Positions 5,522 through 13,362 of a stretch of DNA of 15,878 nucleotides are shown here, piece after piece. The notes below the pieces were generated by a model that was not told the origin of the DNA, made no database searches, and was given only the letters and a program-made list of their open reading frames with translations. Made by a program: the position numbers and the translations under genes. Source of the stretch: Actinobacteria bacterium 13_1_20CM_4_69_9 (GTDB lineage: Bacteria > Actinomycetota > Thermoleophilia > Gaiellales > Gaiellaceae); NCBI GenBank assembly GCA_001920085.1, contig MNJC01000074.1, forward strand, positions 8,432-24,309, written 5' to 3'. Within the stretch, counting starts at the first letter, position 1, and each line of letters starts with the position of its first letter.

Positions 5522-8281
5522 CTACGAAGCGACGGAGAGTCTCGGCCGGTCGTCGTCGCGCTCGATCGCGTCGAGCGGGAGGATCCGCTCGAGGGCCGTG
5601 ACGCAGCGGGGGCAGAACTGCGTGCCCGCCGACGCCCGCAGCTCCTGAAGCGCCTCCGCGGCCGGCCGCGCGGCGCGGTAGATGCGCGTCGTCAACATCG
5701 AGTCGAGCGCATCGGCGACGTGGATGATGCGCGCGCCGAGCGGGATGTCCTCGCCGGCAAGGCGGTCGGGATAGCCGGTCCCGTCGAAGCGCTCGTGGTG
5801 ATGCCGGATCGCCGGCACCGCGTCGTTGAGGAACCCGAGGCGGTCGATGATCCGTGCGCCCTCCTCAGCGTGCCGCTGCATGAGCGCCCACTCGTCCTGC
5901 GTCAGGCTCGCGGGCTTCAGCAGGATGGCATCCGGGATCGCGAGCTTTCCGATGTCGTGAAACAGCGCAGCGTGTCCCAGCAGGTCGAGCTCCGCCTGCG
6001 AGAGACCGAGCTCGCGGCCGATCGCCAGCGCGAGCTGCTGCACGCGCCGGGAATGACCCGCGGTGTACGAGTCCCGCGCGTCCACGGTCGCCGACAGCGA
6101 CTCCATCGCCGCCGTCGACCGCTCCTTCAGCAGCTTGTTCGCCATCTCGAGCGACACGTTCTGGGACTGGATGGTCTCCGCGGCCTGCCGCAGCTTCTGG
6201 GCGCTGCGGTGGGGGTGCTTCAGGTACGCCTCCTGCGTCTTGCGCATGAGCAGCAGCGGGACGGCGAACACCGCGAGCGCCAGCAGATTGACGGCTTCGT
6301 AGGCGAGCGCCATGACGCCGCCGATGAACCCGTAGACGACGTAGTGCGGCAGCAGCCAGGCGAACTGCTCGCGGAAGACGTTCCACCAGCGCTCGTGGCC
6401 CTGGAGCGCCAGCGCGAGCGAGACGAGGCCCATGTTGACCACGAAGTAGCCGGCACCGGCGAGCAGGCCGAGAGCGGCGATCGCAAGCCGGTGGCTGGTG
6501 CCGTCGGGGAAGAAATGCGCGACGTTGAAGATGCTCGCCGCGGTCAGCGAGGCGAGCGTCAGCGCGCCGATGTTGAAGAGGATGTTGTGGAGCGGCTGGC
6601 GGCGCGCGCTCCAGTCGACCGCCACGCTCGTGACCGCCAGCGGCAGCGCCGCTCGCCACCCGAACAACGAAGACGCGGCGAGACAGCCCACCGCGCTGAC
6701 GGACAGCACGGCGGCGCCCTCGTCCGCCTCGAGCGCGAGAGCCTGCCCCACTCCGACCAGCAGGAGGATGGCGAGCATTCCGAGCAGGTCCTTGGACGTC
6801 CAGCTGAACGCCAGGCCCGCGATGCCCGCGGCGACGCCGAGCGTGCTGACGAGCCCGACGACGAGGCTGAGGCGGCGGTCGAGCGAGAGGAAGCGCGGTC
6901 CGTGAACTGCATGCGGGCGCGGATGGCGCACGTCGGCGCGGCGCTCCTCGGGGGGCTGCACCGCCGTCGAGGCCGGCAGCGGCGTCGGCTCGTCGCCGTC
7001 CTCGGGAACCGCGATCAGGCGCGCCGTGCGGTCGCTCGGGACGAGTAGCGGCTCCGAGCTGGCGCCGAGGACGCGGTTTCGCCCTTGCAGCTTCGCCCGG
7101 TAGACGGCGAGGTCGGCCTGGTGGATCAGCTCGTTCGCATCCGTGCCGTCCTTCGGATAACCGGCGACGCCGATCGACACCGTCGCGCGGATCGGCTCGC
7201 TCGAGGTCTCGACGTCGAACGTCCGCTGTGCGACCGCACGCCGGATGCGCTCGGCGATCTCCATCGCCTGCTCCGGCGGCGTCTCCGGCAAGAGGATCGA
7301 GAACTCCTCGCCGCCGAAGCGGGCCGGCACGTCGAAGTGGCGGAGCTGCGCGCGGAAGACGTCGGCGATGCCTCGCAGCACCGCGTCACCGGCAAGGTGG
7401 CCGTACGAGTTGTTGATGTCACGCAGCAGGTCGAGGTCGGCCATGATCAGCGACATCGGCCGCTCGAAGCGCTCGGCCCGGCCGATCTCGTCCGACAGCG
7501 CGGCCGCAAAGTGGCGCGCGTTGAAGAGCCCCGTCTTCGGATCCACGCGCGCCTCCGCCTGCAGCTGCGGGACCGCCAGCGAGCGGTGCACCAGGATGAG
7601 CGGCGCGATTGCGAATGGAATGAGCCACGGGTTGATCGCCCAGAAGGCGTATGTCGCGACGCCGAGCGCTGCGAGCACGAGGTCGGTCGTGAAATGCTCG
7701 ACCTCGAACAGCCCCGTCGCGCGCAGCGTGTGACCGCGGGCGAAGTGCAGCATCAGGGCGAGCACCGTGTGGTTGATCGCGACGAAGACGATGCAGCAGA
7801 CCAGGCCCGCGACGGCGAGACGCAGCGTGTGGTCCTGGATCGCGCTCCACCGCAAGATGTGGTGTGCGAGGAACCACACCGCCATCGCGGCGAGCACGTA
7901 GTTGCAGATGTTGAACGTCTGCAGGTACCAGCGGTAGCGGATCTTCAGCCACTCCGGGATGTGCTGCACGATCCCCATCAGCGCCACGAGCTCGGGCGGC
8001 AGCAGGAACGCCGCCGCGATCAAGAACACGATCGCGGCGTGGTAGGCCTGGTCGCGCGGCGTCTGCACGCGCAAGAGCTGCGCGGTGGCCGCGGCGGAGC
8101 TGAGGATCAGGAACGCGAACCAGTGGTGCGTGTCCTGCAGCCGCGCCATGAACGGCAAGGTCGCGGCGACCGTCGCGCCCGCCACGAGCAGGAAGTAGAG
8201 CCGTGCGTTGCGCGGGAGCGTCTCGCTGCGCCCGGAGCCGGGCTCAGCGACGACGGGGATGTCGGTTGGTACCGCGCTCAC
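5522..8281 (-). CDS. Membrane-bound GGDEF + HD-GYP c-di-GMP turnover protein
   Basis: A 919-residue protein with two sensor-plus-output halves. Residues 28-235 hold about six membrane segments, then a GGDEF domain (246-405) with active site GGEEF (323-327) and an intact inhibitory RxxD (R314-D317), predicting c-di-GMP synthesis with product inhibition. Residues 470-680 hold a second membrane module, followed by a coiled stretch (690-725) and an HD-GYP phosphodiesterase (730-905) with H743, HD (775-776), HHH (827-829) and DGTGYP (833-838), all canonical. Both activities therefore appear intact. The two membrane modules look related. CPRC at 890-893 near the end of the HD-GYP domain is a small oddity. 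GTG 8281 follows AAGGAG by 11 nt. It lies 147 nt downstream of the subtilase stop, behind the branched element. Confidence 0.92.
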   Translation of the reverse strand: MSAVPTDIPVVAEPGSGRSETLPRNARLYFLLVAGATVAATLPFMARLQDTHHWFAFLILSSAAATAQLLRVQTPRDQAYHAAIVFLIAAAFLLPPELVALMGIVQHIPEWLKIRYRWYLQTFNICNYVLAAMAVWFLAHHILRWSAIQDHTLRLAVAGLVCCIVFVAINHTVLALMLHFARGHTLRATGLFEVEHFTTDLVLAALGVATYAFWAINPWLIPFAIAPLILVHRSLAVPQLQAEARVDPKTGLFNARHFAAALSDEIGRAERFERPMSLIMADLDLLRDINNSYGHLAGDAVLRGIADVFRAQLRHFDVPARFGGEEFSILLPETPPEQAMEIAERIRRAVAQRTFDVETSSEPIRATVSIGVAGYPKDGTDANELIHQADLAVYRAKLQGRNRVLGASSEPLLVPSDRTARLIAVPEDGDEPTPLPASTAVQPPEERRADVRHPRPHAVHGPRFLSLDRRLSLVVGLVSTLGVAAGIAGLAFSWTSKDLLGMLAILLLVGVGQALALEADEGAAVLSVSAVGCLAASSLFGWRAALPLAVTSVAVDWSARRQPLHNILFNIGALTLASLTAASIFNVAHFFPDGTSHRLAIAALGLLAGAGYFVVNMGLVSLALALQGHERWWNVFREQFAWLLPHYVVYGFIGGVMALAYEAVNLLALAVFAVPLLLMRKTQEAYLKHPHRSAQKLRQAAETIQSQNVSLEMANKLLKERSTAAMESLSATVDARDSYTAGHSRRVQQLALAIGRELGLSQAELDLLGHAALFHDIGKLAIPDAILLKPASLTQDEWALMQRHAEEGARIIDRLGFLNDAVPAIRHHHERFDGTGYPDRLAGEDIPLGARIIHVADALDSMLTTRIYRAARPAAEALQELRASAGTQFCPRCVTALERILPLDAIERDDDRPRLSVAS

Positions 8282-8348
8282 TGCCGGGTTTTCTCCTTGT
8301 CAACGCAGGGCCGCAGGACAGAAAGCCCAGAGCAGAAAGTACGGTCGC

Positions 8349-8422
8349 GCGACGGCCGGGGCATCCCCCGATCGGGGATCACTCGATCGGTTCCCCCAAT
8401 CGGGGTACCCCCGGCCTGTCGC
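8349..8422. other. Branched inverted-repeat element, candidate structured RNA or terminator
   Basis: An outer stem of 13 bp pairs 8349-8361 (GCGACGGCCGGGG) with 8409-8422, with a single unpaired base at 8417. Inside are two smaller hairpins: 8363-8379, ATCCCC and GGGGAT around a five-base loop, and 8394-8405, CCCC-AATC-GGGG. A GATC pair (8377-8380/8385-8388) offers an alternative fold. The element begins 6 nt after the subtilase stop and ends 67 nt before the c-di-GMP gene, both on the minus strand. There is no U-tract, so a classical intrinsic terminator is not shown. Options are a terminator without U-tract, a leader RNA of the c-di-GMP gene, or a mobile REP-like element. Confidence 0.6.
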
Positions 8423-8428
8423 ACGGTT

Positions 8429-10204
8429 CTAGGGGTCGAGGGTGCCGTTCAGGACGGCGTCGAGCTCGAGCGGGTCGATGGCGCCGCCGTCGACGTCCGC
8501 CGTCTCACCCTCCGCGTTGTCAGCCCACGATGCGCTCGCGAGGCTCAGGTCCGACCACGAGGCTGAGGCCGACGCGCTCGAGTCCCAGGACGCGGACGCC
8601 CAGCTCGCGCTCGCCCACGAGGCCGAGGCCCAGCTGGCGGAGGCCCACGACGCGGACGACCAGGAAGCGTCGCTCCACGAAGCGCTGGCCCACGATGCGT
8701 CCGTCTTGGCGGCCGAGGCCCAGCTCGCCGCGTCGAAGACGAGCGAGCCGGAGACGGGGTCGCTGACGAGGAACTTGTTCAGCGCCTTGTTCGCGGCCGG
8801 CGGATTCTTGAGCTGGATTGACTTGCCGGCGTTGACCTCGCCCGCACCCTCGGACATATCCGCTGCCCTGGGCAACGGCTTGGCGCCGAGCAGCAGCGCG
8901 CCCTTGACCTGATCCGGGGTGAGCGTCGGGTTGCTCCCGAGGATGAGCGCCGCGATGCCGCTCACGATCGGTGCTGCGAAGGACGTCCCCGAAAGCTCCA
9001 TGTAGCCCGTGTCGACGATGTGATCGGGGCGCTCGCTGTACAGCGTCGCAGTGACCGGGACGGGCCCGACCATATAACGGCCCGGCGCCGAGACGTCCGG
9101 CTTCGCGAAGCCGTCGAGCGTATAGCCCCATGCCGACCACGGCGCCGACGTGTCGTCGTTCGTCGACACCGACTTGCCCGTGTCGCTGGCGCCGACCGTG
9201 ATCACGAAGGGGTCGTTCCCCGGTGCGTACGGCACGCCGCTCGGGCGATCCGCATAGCCGTAGTTGCCCGAGGCCGCGACGACGACGACACCGTTGAACC
9301 AGAGCTTCTCGACGGCCTTGTCGAGCGGGTCGTACATGAAGCTGTTCGCGACGGAAGAGTGCAGCGAGAAGTTGGCGACCTTGATGCCGTACTGCGCCTT
9401 GTTGGCGAGGATCCAGTCGGCCGCGGCGATGACGTCGCTCGTGCGCGCCATCCCCTGGTCGTCCATGACGTCGATCGAGACCAGCTTGGCCGTCGGGGCC
9501 GCACCGTCCTTGCCCGCGAGCTTGCCGGCGGCGATGCCGGCCACGAACGTGCCGTGACCGCGGCCGTCGCCGGGCGAGTTGCCGGGCAGCGTCGACAGGT
9601 TGACGTTTGCGAGGATCCGGCCGGCGAACTCCGGCCGAGTGGCGTCGATGCCGGAATCGATGATCGCGATCGTCGCCGCCGGCGCGCCGTTGTACTTGTC
9701 GACGCCGGTGACGTACGGCCACTTCTCCTTGCTGTCGACCGAGGCCGACGCGGCAGAGAGACGCACACGCGCATCGGGTGTGATCGCAGTGATGTGCCTG
9801 TCGCTCGCGAGCGCGAGGAGCTGTGCTCCGCTGAGCTGGACCGCGACGCCGTCGATCGAGCGAAAGGCCTTGTACGCCTTCTTGTCGGCGCCGAGCACGT
9901 CGGCGATCGCCTTCGCGGCCTGGTTACCGCCCTTGCCCTGGACGATGACGTTGAAGGCGCCGGTCGCGTTCGACTGCGCGGACGACAGGAGCGACGGCGT
10001 GACGAACGCCGTTGGTCCGTCCGCCTTCGACGGGCTGGCCGACGCGCCGAGTGGAACGAGCACGACGAGGGCCAACGTGGCCAGGAGCGCCGTCCGGCGC
10101 TTGCCACTGCCCCACAAGGCGTTCGAGCGCGAGTCGCCTCCTCGCTTGCCGCTGCCCCACAGCGCACTCGCGCGCACGCCCCGCCGCTGGTCTCCATTCC
10201 GCAT
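8429..10204 (-). CDS. Secreted subtilisin-family (S8) serine protease with Trp-repeat tail
   Basis: A 591-residue subtilase. The start is taken as ATG 10204 because AGGAG lies 10 nt upstream; an in-frame start at 10276 would add 24 unconserved residues. Residues 1-36 are a long basic n-region with two ALWGSGKR copies, then a hydrophobic core (38-53) and a likely cleavage site near ASA-SP, giving a long signal peptide. About 83-150 resembles an I9 propeptide. The catalytic domain has IIDSGID (D183), GRGHGTFVAG (H217), ASGNYG (N314, oxyanion) and SGTSFAAP (S408). The domain ends near 470. Residues 494-561 are a five-residue Trp/Ala/Ser repeat, and the last 30 residues are acidic. It is probably exported and self-processed; substrates are unknown. 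Divergent from murT. Confidence 0.92.
   Translation of the reverse strand: MRNGDQRRGVRASALWGSGKRGGDSRSNALWGSGKRRTALLATLALVVLVPLGASASPSKADGPTAFVTPSLLSSAQSNATGAFNVIVQGKGGNQAAKAIADVLGADKKAYKAFRSIDGVAVQLSGAQLLALASDRHITAITPDARVRLSAASASVDSKEKWPYVTGVDKYNGAPAATIAIIDSGIDATRPEFAGRILANVNLSTLPGNSPGDGRGHGTFVAGIAAGKLAGKDGAAPTAKLVSIDVMDDQGMARTSDVIAAADWILANKAQYGIKVANFSLHSSVANSFMYDPLDKAVEKLWFNGVVVVAASGNYGYADRPSGVPYAPGNDPFVITVGASDTGKSVSTNDDTSAPWSAWGYTLDGFAKPDVSAPGRYMVGPVPVTATLYSERPDHIVDTGYMELSGTSFAAPIVSGIAALILGSNPTLTPDQVKGALLLGAKPLPRAADMSEGAGEVNAGKSIQLKNPPAANKALNKFLVSDPVSGSLVFDAASWASAAKTDASWASASWSDASWSSASWASASWASASWASASWASASWDSSASASASWSDLSLASASWADNAEGETADVDGGAIDPLELDAVLNGTLDP
8522..8725 (-). repeat. Five-residue Trp/Ala/Ser coding repeat in the subtilase tail
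   Basis: Residues 494-561 follow an exact five-residue period: Trp falls at 495, 505, 510, 515, 520, 525, 530, 535, 540, 550 and 560, usually as ASW followed by AS, SD or SS. The 15-nt DNA unit varies at third positions, so the copies are not recent identical duplications, and selection on the protein pattern is likely. The pattern Ala-Ser-Trp-x-x matches the i-2, i-1, i layout of pentapeptide-repeat beta-helices, with Trp in the central position. Confidence 0.85.
10097..10165 (-). repeat. Duplicated ALWGSGKR motif in the subtilase signal region
   Basis: ALWGSGKR occurs at residues 14-21 and 29-36, 15 residues (45 nt) apart. The DNA copies differ at several positions. The second copy runs straight into the hydrophobic core of the signal peptide. 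Confidence 0.8.
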
Positions 10205-10346
10205 TCCTACCCCGCTCCTCTCAAAGCCGCAATTGACGCGTCGCAACGTAGAGAGCCGCCCCGTCCAGTTCGTCACCCTTCTGGGTCACGCGGCGAAAGT
10301 TCCCCCGTCCGAGTGATCAGGGGTGCTCGGATAGCCTGCGTCGGTC
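10205..10346. promoter_or_regulatory. Divergent intergenic region, subtilase / murT
   Basis: The 142-bp gap contains the subtilase Shine-Dalgarno (AGGAG on the minus strand, 10215-10219). On the plus strand, TAGCCT (10332-10337) sits 9 nt before the murT GTG, and no Shine-Dalgarno is visible, so murT may be leaderless. No good -35 was found for either gene. Confidence 0.4.
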
Positions 10347-11723
10347 GTGCGAGTGCCCCTTCCGCTTGCGGCCGAGATCGCGCTCGCGCGAACAGCGGGC
10401 CGCCTGTCTCGCCTCGCAGGCGCAGGCGGCGGGACGACCGTGCCCGGGAAGCTCCTCTGGAAGGTGGATCCCGGCGCGGTCGACCGTCTCGCGGCGCGGC
10501 TTCCCCTCGGCTCGGCGCTGATCTCCGCGACGAACGGCAAGACCACGACGGCCGCGATGGCCGCCGAGATCCTGAGCGGTCGTGCCCGTCTGGCGCACAA
10601 CAACTCGGGCGCCAACCTCGTCTCCGGAGTTGCGTCCACGCTGCTCGACGCCCGCGGCGCCGAGCTGGGCTTGTTCGAGGTGGACGAGGCTGCGCTGCCG
10701 GAGGTCGCCGCGCGACTCCGCCCGCGCGCCGTCTGCCTTGGCAACCTCTTTCGCGACCAGCTCGACCGCTACGGCGAGCTGGAGCACGTCGCCGAGGGCT
10801 GGCGCGCAGCAGTCCGGGCTTTACCGGCGGGAGCGGCGCTCGTGCTGAACGGAGACGACCCGCAGGTCGGCGAGCTCGCGCGCGACCGCCCGGGCGCGGT
10901 CGTCTTCGGCGTCGACGATCCGTCCTGCGCGCGGCCGTCGCTGCAGCACGCGGCGGACTCCAAGTACTGCGTGCGCTGCGGGACGCCCTACGACTACGCG
11001 GCTGCGTACGTCGGGCACCTCGGCGACTACCGCTGCCCGAACTGCGGGCACGCGCGCCCGCCGCTGAGCGTCGTCGCGCGCAACATCCGGCTACACGGGC
11101 TCGACGCGGTCGCGTTCCGGCTCGAGACGCCCGACGGCGTGCGTGACGTGCGCCTCGGGGTGCCCGGGCTCTACAACGTCTACAACGCGCTGGCCGCCGC
11201 GTCGCTCGCCGGCGCGCTCGGCGCGTCGCTGGACGAGGTCGCCACCGGGCTCGGGCGTTTCACCGCGGCGTTCGGGCGCTTCGAGCGGATCGCCGTCGGC
11301 GAGCGGCGGCTGCTGATGCTCCTGATCAAGAACCCCGCCGGGGCGAACGAGGCTGTCCGGACGATCGTCGACGGTGGCGTTCCGTCGCTCGCGGTGATCG
11401 CGCTGAACGATGCGATCGCCGACGGGCGGGACGTCTCCTGGATCTGGGACGTCGACTTCGAGCCGCTGCTCGCCGGGCTCGGGCGCCTGATCGCGACGGG
11501 CGACCGCGCCGCCGAGCTCGCGCTGCGCTTCAAGTACGCAGGGATGCCGTCCGGCGCGATCGAGGTGATCCCGGCGCTCGAACGCGCGCTCGACCGCGGC
11601 CTCGAGCTGACGCCTGAAGGCGACGAGCTCATCCTCCTCCCCACCTACACCGCCATGCTCGCCCTCCGGAAGATCGTCGGCGAGCGCGGCTTCGTGCGTC
11701 CGTACTGGGAGCGCGCAGCGTGA
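10347..11723 (+). CDS. murT: Lipid II isoglutaminyl synthase, MurT subunit
   Basis: A 458-residue Mur-ligase-like protein. With GatD it amidates the alpha-carboxyl of D-glutamate in lipid II, using ATP and glutamine-derived ammonia at the cytoplasmic membrane face. SATNGKTTT (60-68) is the ATP-binding loop. HNNSGANL (84-91) and LGNLFRDQLDRYGEL (131-145) are Mur central-domain motifs. CVRC (208-211) and CPNC (230-233) form the Cys4 zinc ribbon typical of MurT. The C-terminal DUF1727 (about 322-455) has DVSWIWDVDFE, containing the Asp expected to complete the active site with GatD. GTG 10347 and GTG 10353 are both possible starts. It overlaps gatD by 4 nt, as is usual for this pair. Confidence 0.95.
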   Translation: MRVPLPLAAEIALARTAGRLSRLAGAGGGTTVPGKLLWKVDPGAVDRLAARLPLGSALISATNGKTTTAAMAAEILSGRARLAHNNSGANLVSGVASTLLDARGAELGLFEVDEAALPEVAARLRPRAVCLGNLFRDQLDRYGELEHVAEGWRAAVRALPAGAALVLNGDDPQVGELARDRPGAVVFGVDDPSCARPSLQHAADSKYCVRCGTPYDYAAAYVGHLGDYRCPNCGHARPPLSVVARNIRLHGLDAVAFRLETPDGVRDVRLGVPGLYNVYNALAAASLAGALGASLDEVATGLGRFTAAFGRFERIAVGERRLLMLLIKNPAGANEAVRTIVDGGVPSLAVIALNDAIADGRDVSWIWDVDFEPLLAGLGRLIATGDRAAELALRFKYAGMPSGAIEVIPALERALDRGLELTPEGDELILLPTYTAMLALRKIVGERGFVRPYWERAA

Positions 11724-12469
11724 AGATCGTGGTCGGGCATCTCTATCCGGATTACCTCAACATCTACGCCGACCGCGGGAACATCGCCGTGCTCGCCCGG
11801 CGAGCGGCCTGGCGCGGACACGAGCTCGAGGTGCACACCGTCTCCGTCGGCGACCCTGTCGAACCGGGTGCGCACGACCTTCTCTACGTCGGCGGCGGCC
11901 AGGACCGCGAGCAGGCACTCGTCGCCGAGGACCTCGTCGCGAAGTCCGACGGCGTCCGTGCTGCAGTGGACGGCGGCGCGGCCCTCCTCGCGGTGTGCGG
12001 GGGCTATCAGCTCATGGGGCGCTCCTACCGCGACTTCCACGGCGGCGACCTGCCCGGCATCGGCCTCTTTCCACTGGAGACCGTCGCGGGCGAGACGCGC
12101 ATGATCGGCGACGTGCTGCTCGAGTGCGAGCTCGAGCCGGGAGTCGTGCGCACGCTCGCGGGGTTCGAGAACCACGCCGGGCGGACTAGGCTCGACGCCG
12201 GCGCCGAGGCCCTCGGTCGCGTCGTCGCCGGCTTCGGCAACGACGGGGACAGCGGTTTCGAGGGCTGCCGTGTCGGCCGCGCCGTCGGGACGTACCTGCA
12301 CGGGCCGCTCCTTCCGCGCAACCCGTGGTTCGCGGACTGGGTGCTGGCACAGGCGCTCGCGCACCGACTCGGCGAGGCACCGGTGCTCGACCCGCTGGGT
12401 GACGAGCTCGAGCAGCAGGCGCACGCCGTGTCGGCGCTGCGAGCGCGGTCCCGCGGCGGTAAGCGCTAG
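11720..12469 (+). CDS. gatD: Lipid II isoglutaminyl synthase, glutaminase subunit GatD
   Basis: A 249-residue class I (triad) glutaminase of the cobyric-acid-synthase type that feeds ammonia to MurT. LLAVCGGYQLMG (89-100) carries the nucleophile C93 and GTYLHGPLLPRNP (190-202) carries H194. No Glu follows the His in the manner of standard triads, as in known GatD proteins, where the third residue comes from MurT. R127 in GETRMIG is in the region of the glutamine-binding Arg. GTG 11720 overlaps the murT stop as GTGA. Its TAG stop abuts the stop of the opposite-strand Nudix gene with no spacer, so no terminator separates them. Confidence 0.95.
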   Translation: MKIVVGHLYPDYLNIYADRGNIAVLARRAAWRGHELEVHTVSVGDPVEPGAHDLLYVGGGQDREQALVAEDLVAKSDGVRAAVDGGAALLAVCGGYQLMGRSYRDFHGGDLPGIGLFPLETVAGETRMIGDVLLECELEPGVVRTLAGFENHAGRTRLDAGAEALGRVVAGFGNDGDSGFEGCRVGRAVGTYLHGPLLPRNPWFADWVLAQALAHRLGEAPVLDPLGDELEQQAHAVSALRARSRGGKR

Positions 12470-12922
12470 CTACCGCGCCCAGAGGGCGCCGAGATACACC
12501 GCCGGGTCGCCCGGCTGCCAGCGACTCAGGAAGCGCGCGATCGGCGGGTGCAGAACGATGCCGTCCAGCTCGTTGAGGTCGAAGAGGCGATGGCCTCGGA
12601 CGGCCGCGTCCTGAGACGTCACGGCCTCGAGCGACCGCCCGCCGAGGTCGCCCGCGAAGATGATGTGCACGACGTGCTTCGCGGCGAAGCTCGGCGTCGG
12701 GGCGATCGAGTCGACGATCGCGACCGGCCCTTCGACCGACAGCCGCTCGTCGATCCCGATCTCCTCACCAAGCTCGCGGTGCAGTGCATCGACGAGGCTC
12801 TCGCCGGAGTTGACGCCGCCGCCCGGCAACAGCCAGTACTCCTTCCCCGGCTTCTCGTGCCGGCAGAGCAGCATGCGGCCCTTCCAGCGCAGGATCGCCG
12901 AGACCCTGATGCGCGGCTCCAT
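12470..12922 (-). CDS. Nudix hydrolase
   Basis: A 150-residue single-domain Nudix protein that would hydrolyse a nucleoside diphosphate linked to another group. The Nudix box fits GX5EX7REUXEEXGU exactly: G35, E41, R49-E50, E53-E54, G56. The start is ATG 12922, 5 nt after the dut stop; the frame continues upstream but only overlaps dut out of frame. Third gene of hflX-dut-nudix. Next to a dUTPase, a nucleotide-pool cleaning role (MutT-like) is plausible, but the box does not define a substrate. GTG in the GTGATCGGCATG context is a possible start three codons earlier. Confidence 0.9.
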   Translation of the reverse strand: MEPRIRVSAILRWKGRMLLCRHEKPGKEYWLLPGGGVNSGESLVDALHRELGEEIGIDERLSVEGPVAIVDSIAPTPSFAAKHVVHIIFAGDLGGRSLEAVTSQDAAVRGHRLFDLNELDGIVLHPPIARFLSRWQPGDPAVYLGALWAR

Positions 12923-12927
12923 GCCGA

Positions 12928-13362
12928 TCACGCCCCGGACGACCCGTGTCCGCGGACGCCGCGCTCCGTCGCCGGCAGCTCGTCGACTTCCTCCAGGTCT
13001 AGGCCGGGAACCTCGAGCACGACCAGTTGCGCGATTCGCATCCCCTGTTCCACGACGAACGGCTGCCTGGTGTCGGTGTTGAGCAGGATCACCTTCAGCT
13101 CGCCGCGGTAGCCGGAGTCGATCAGCCCCGGCGAGTTGACGACGGTGATGCCGTGTCGGTCGGCAAGGCCGGAACGCGGCTGCACGAAGCCCGCGTGGCC
13201 CTCGGGGATCGCGACGGCGATCCCTGTTCCGACGACGGCTCGCTCGCCGGGCAGGAGCTCGACACGCTCGCATGCGGAGAGATCGAGCCCCGCGTCGCCG
13301 TGATACGCGCGGGCCGGCAGGACTGCCTCATCGCGGAGCCTTTGAATCGACAGCCTGGTCAA
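12928..13362 (-). CDS. dut: dUTP diphosphatase
   Basis: A 144-residue trimeric-type dUTPase (dUTP to dUMP + PPi), keeping uracil out of DNA and supplying dUMP for thymidylate. Motifs are visible in order: AGLDLSA (24-30), RSGLADRHG (63-71), NSPGLIDSGYRGE (76-88, catalytic D83), GMRIAQLVV (107-115) and ERGVRGHGSSG (133-143). The last motif has His where many bacteria have Phe, as in mycobacterial enzymes. No ATG/GTG fits; TTG 13362, overlapping the hflX stop as TTGA, gives the normal length and N-terminus. The frame is open far upstream through hflX but that part is shadow sequence. Confidence 0.93.
   Translation of the reverse strand: MTRLSIQRLRDEAVLPARAYHGDAGLDLSACERVELLPGERAVVGTGIAVAIPEGHAGFVQPRSGLADRHGITVVNSPGLIDSGYRGELKVILLNTDTRQPFVVEQGMRIAQLVVLEVPGLDLEEVDELPATERGVRGHGSSGA

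Noticed and set aside
8282..8428. Known c-di-GMP riboswitch
   Set aside because: I could not find the conserved GEMM core; the element is only stems of G/C tracts.
7085..8566. 493-residue plus-strand frame, and similar long frames at 5720-7048 and 13434-14786
   Set aside because: Antisense to clear enzymes, with the skewed Arg/His/Val/Asp composition of high-GC shadows.
10205..10276. Longer subtilase N-terminus from 10276
   Set aside because: The extra 24 residues look unconserved and the Shine-Dalgarno is placed for ATG 10204.
9020..11146. 708-residue open frame on the plus strand
   Set aside because: Shadow of the subtilase and murT; Arg-rich composition, no motif, crosses a divergent promoter region.
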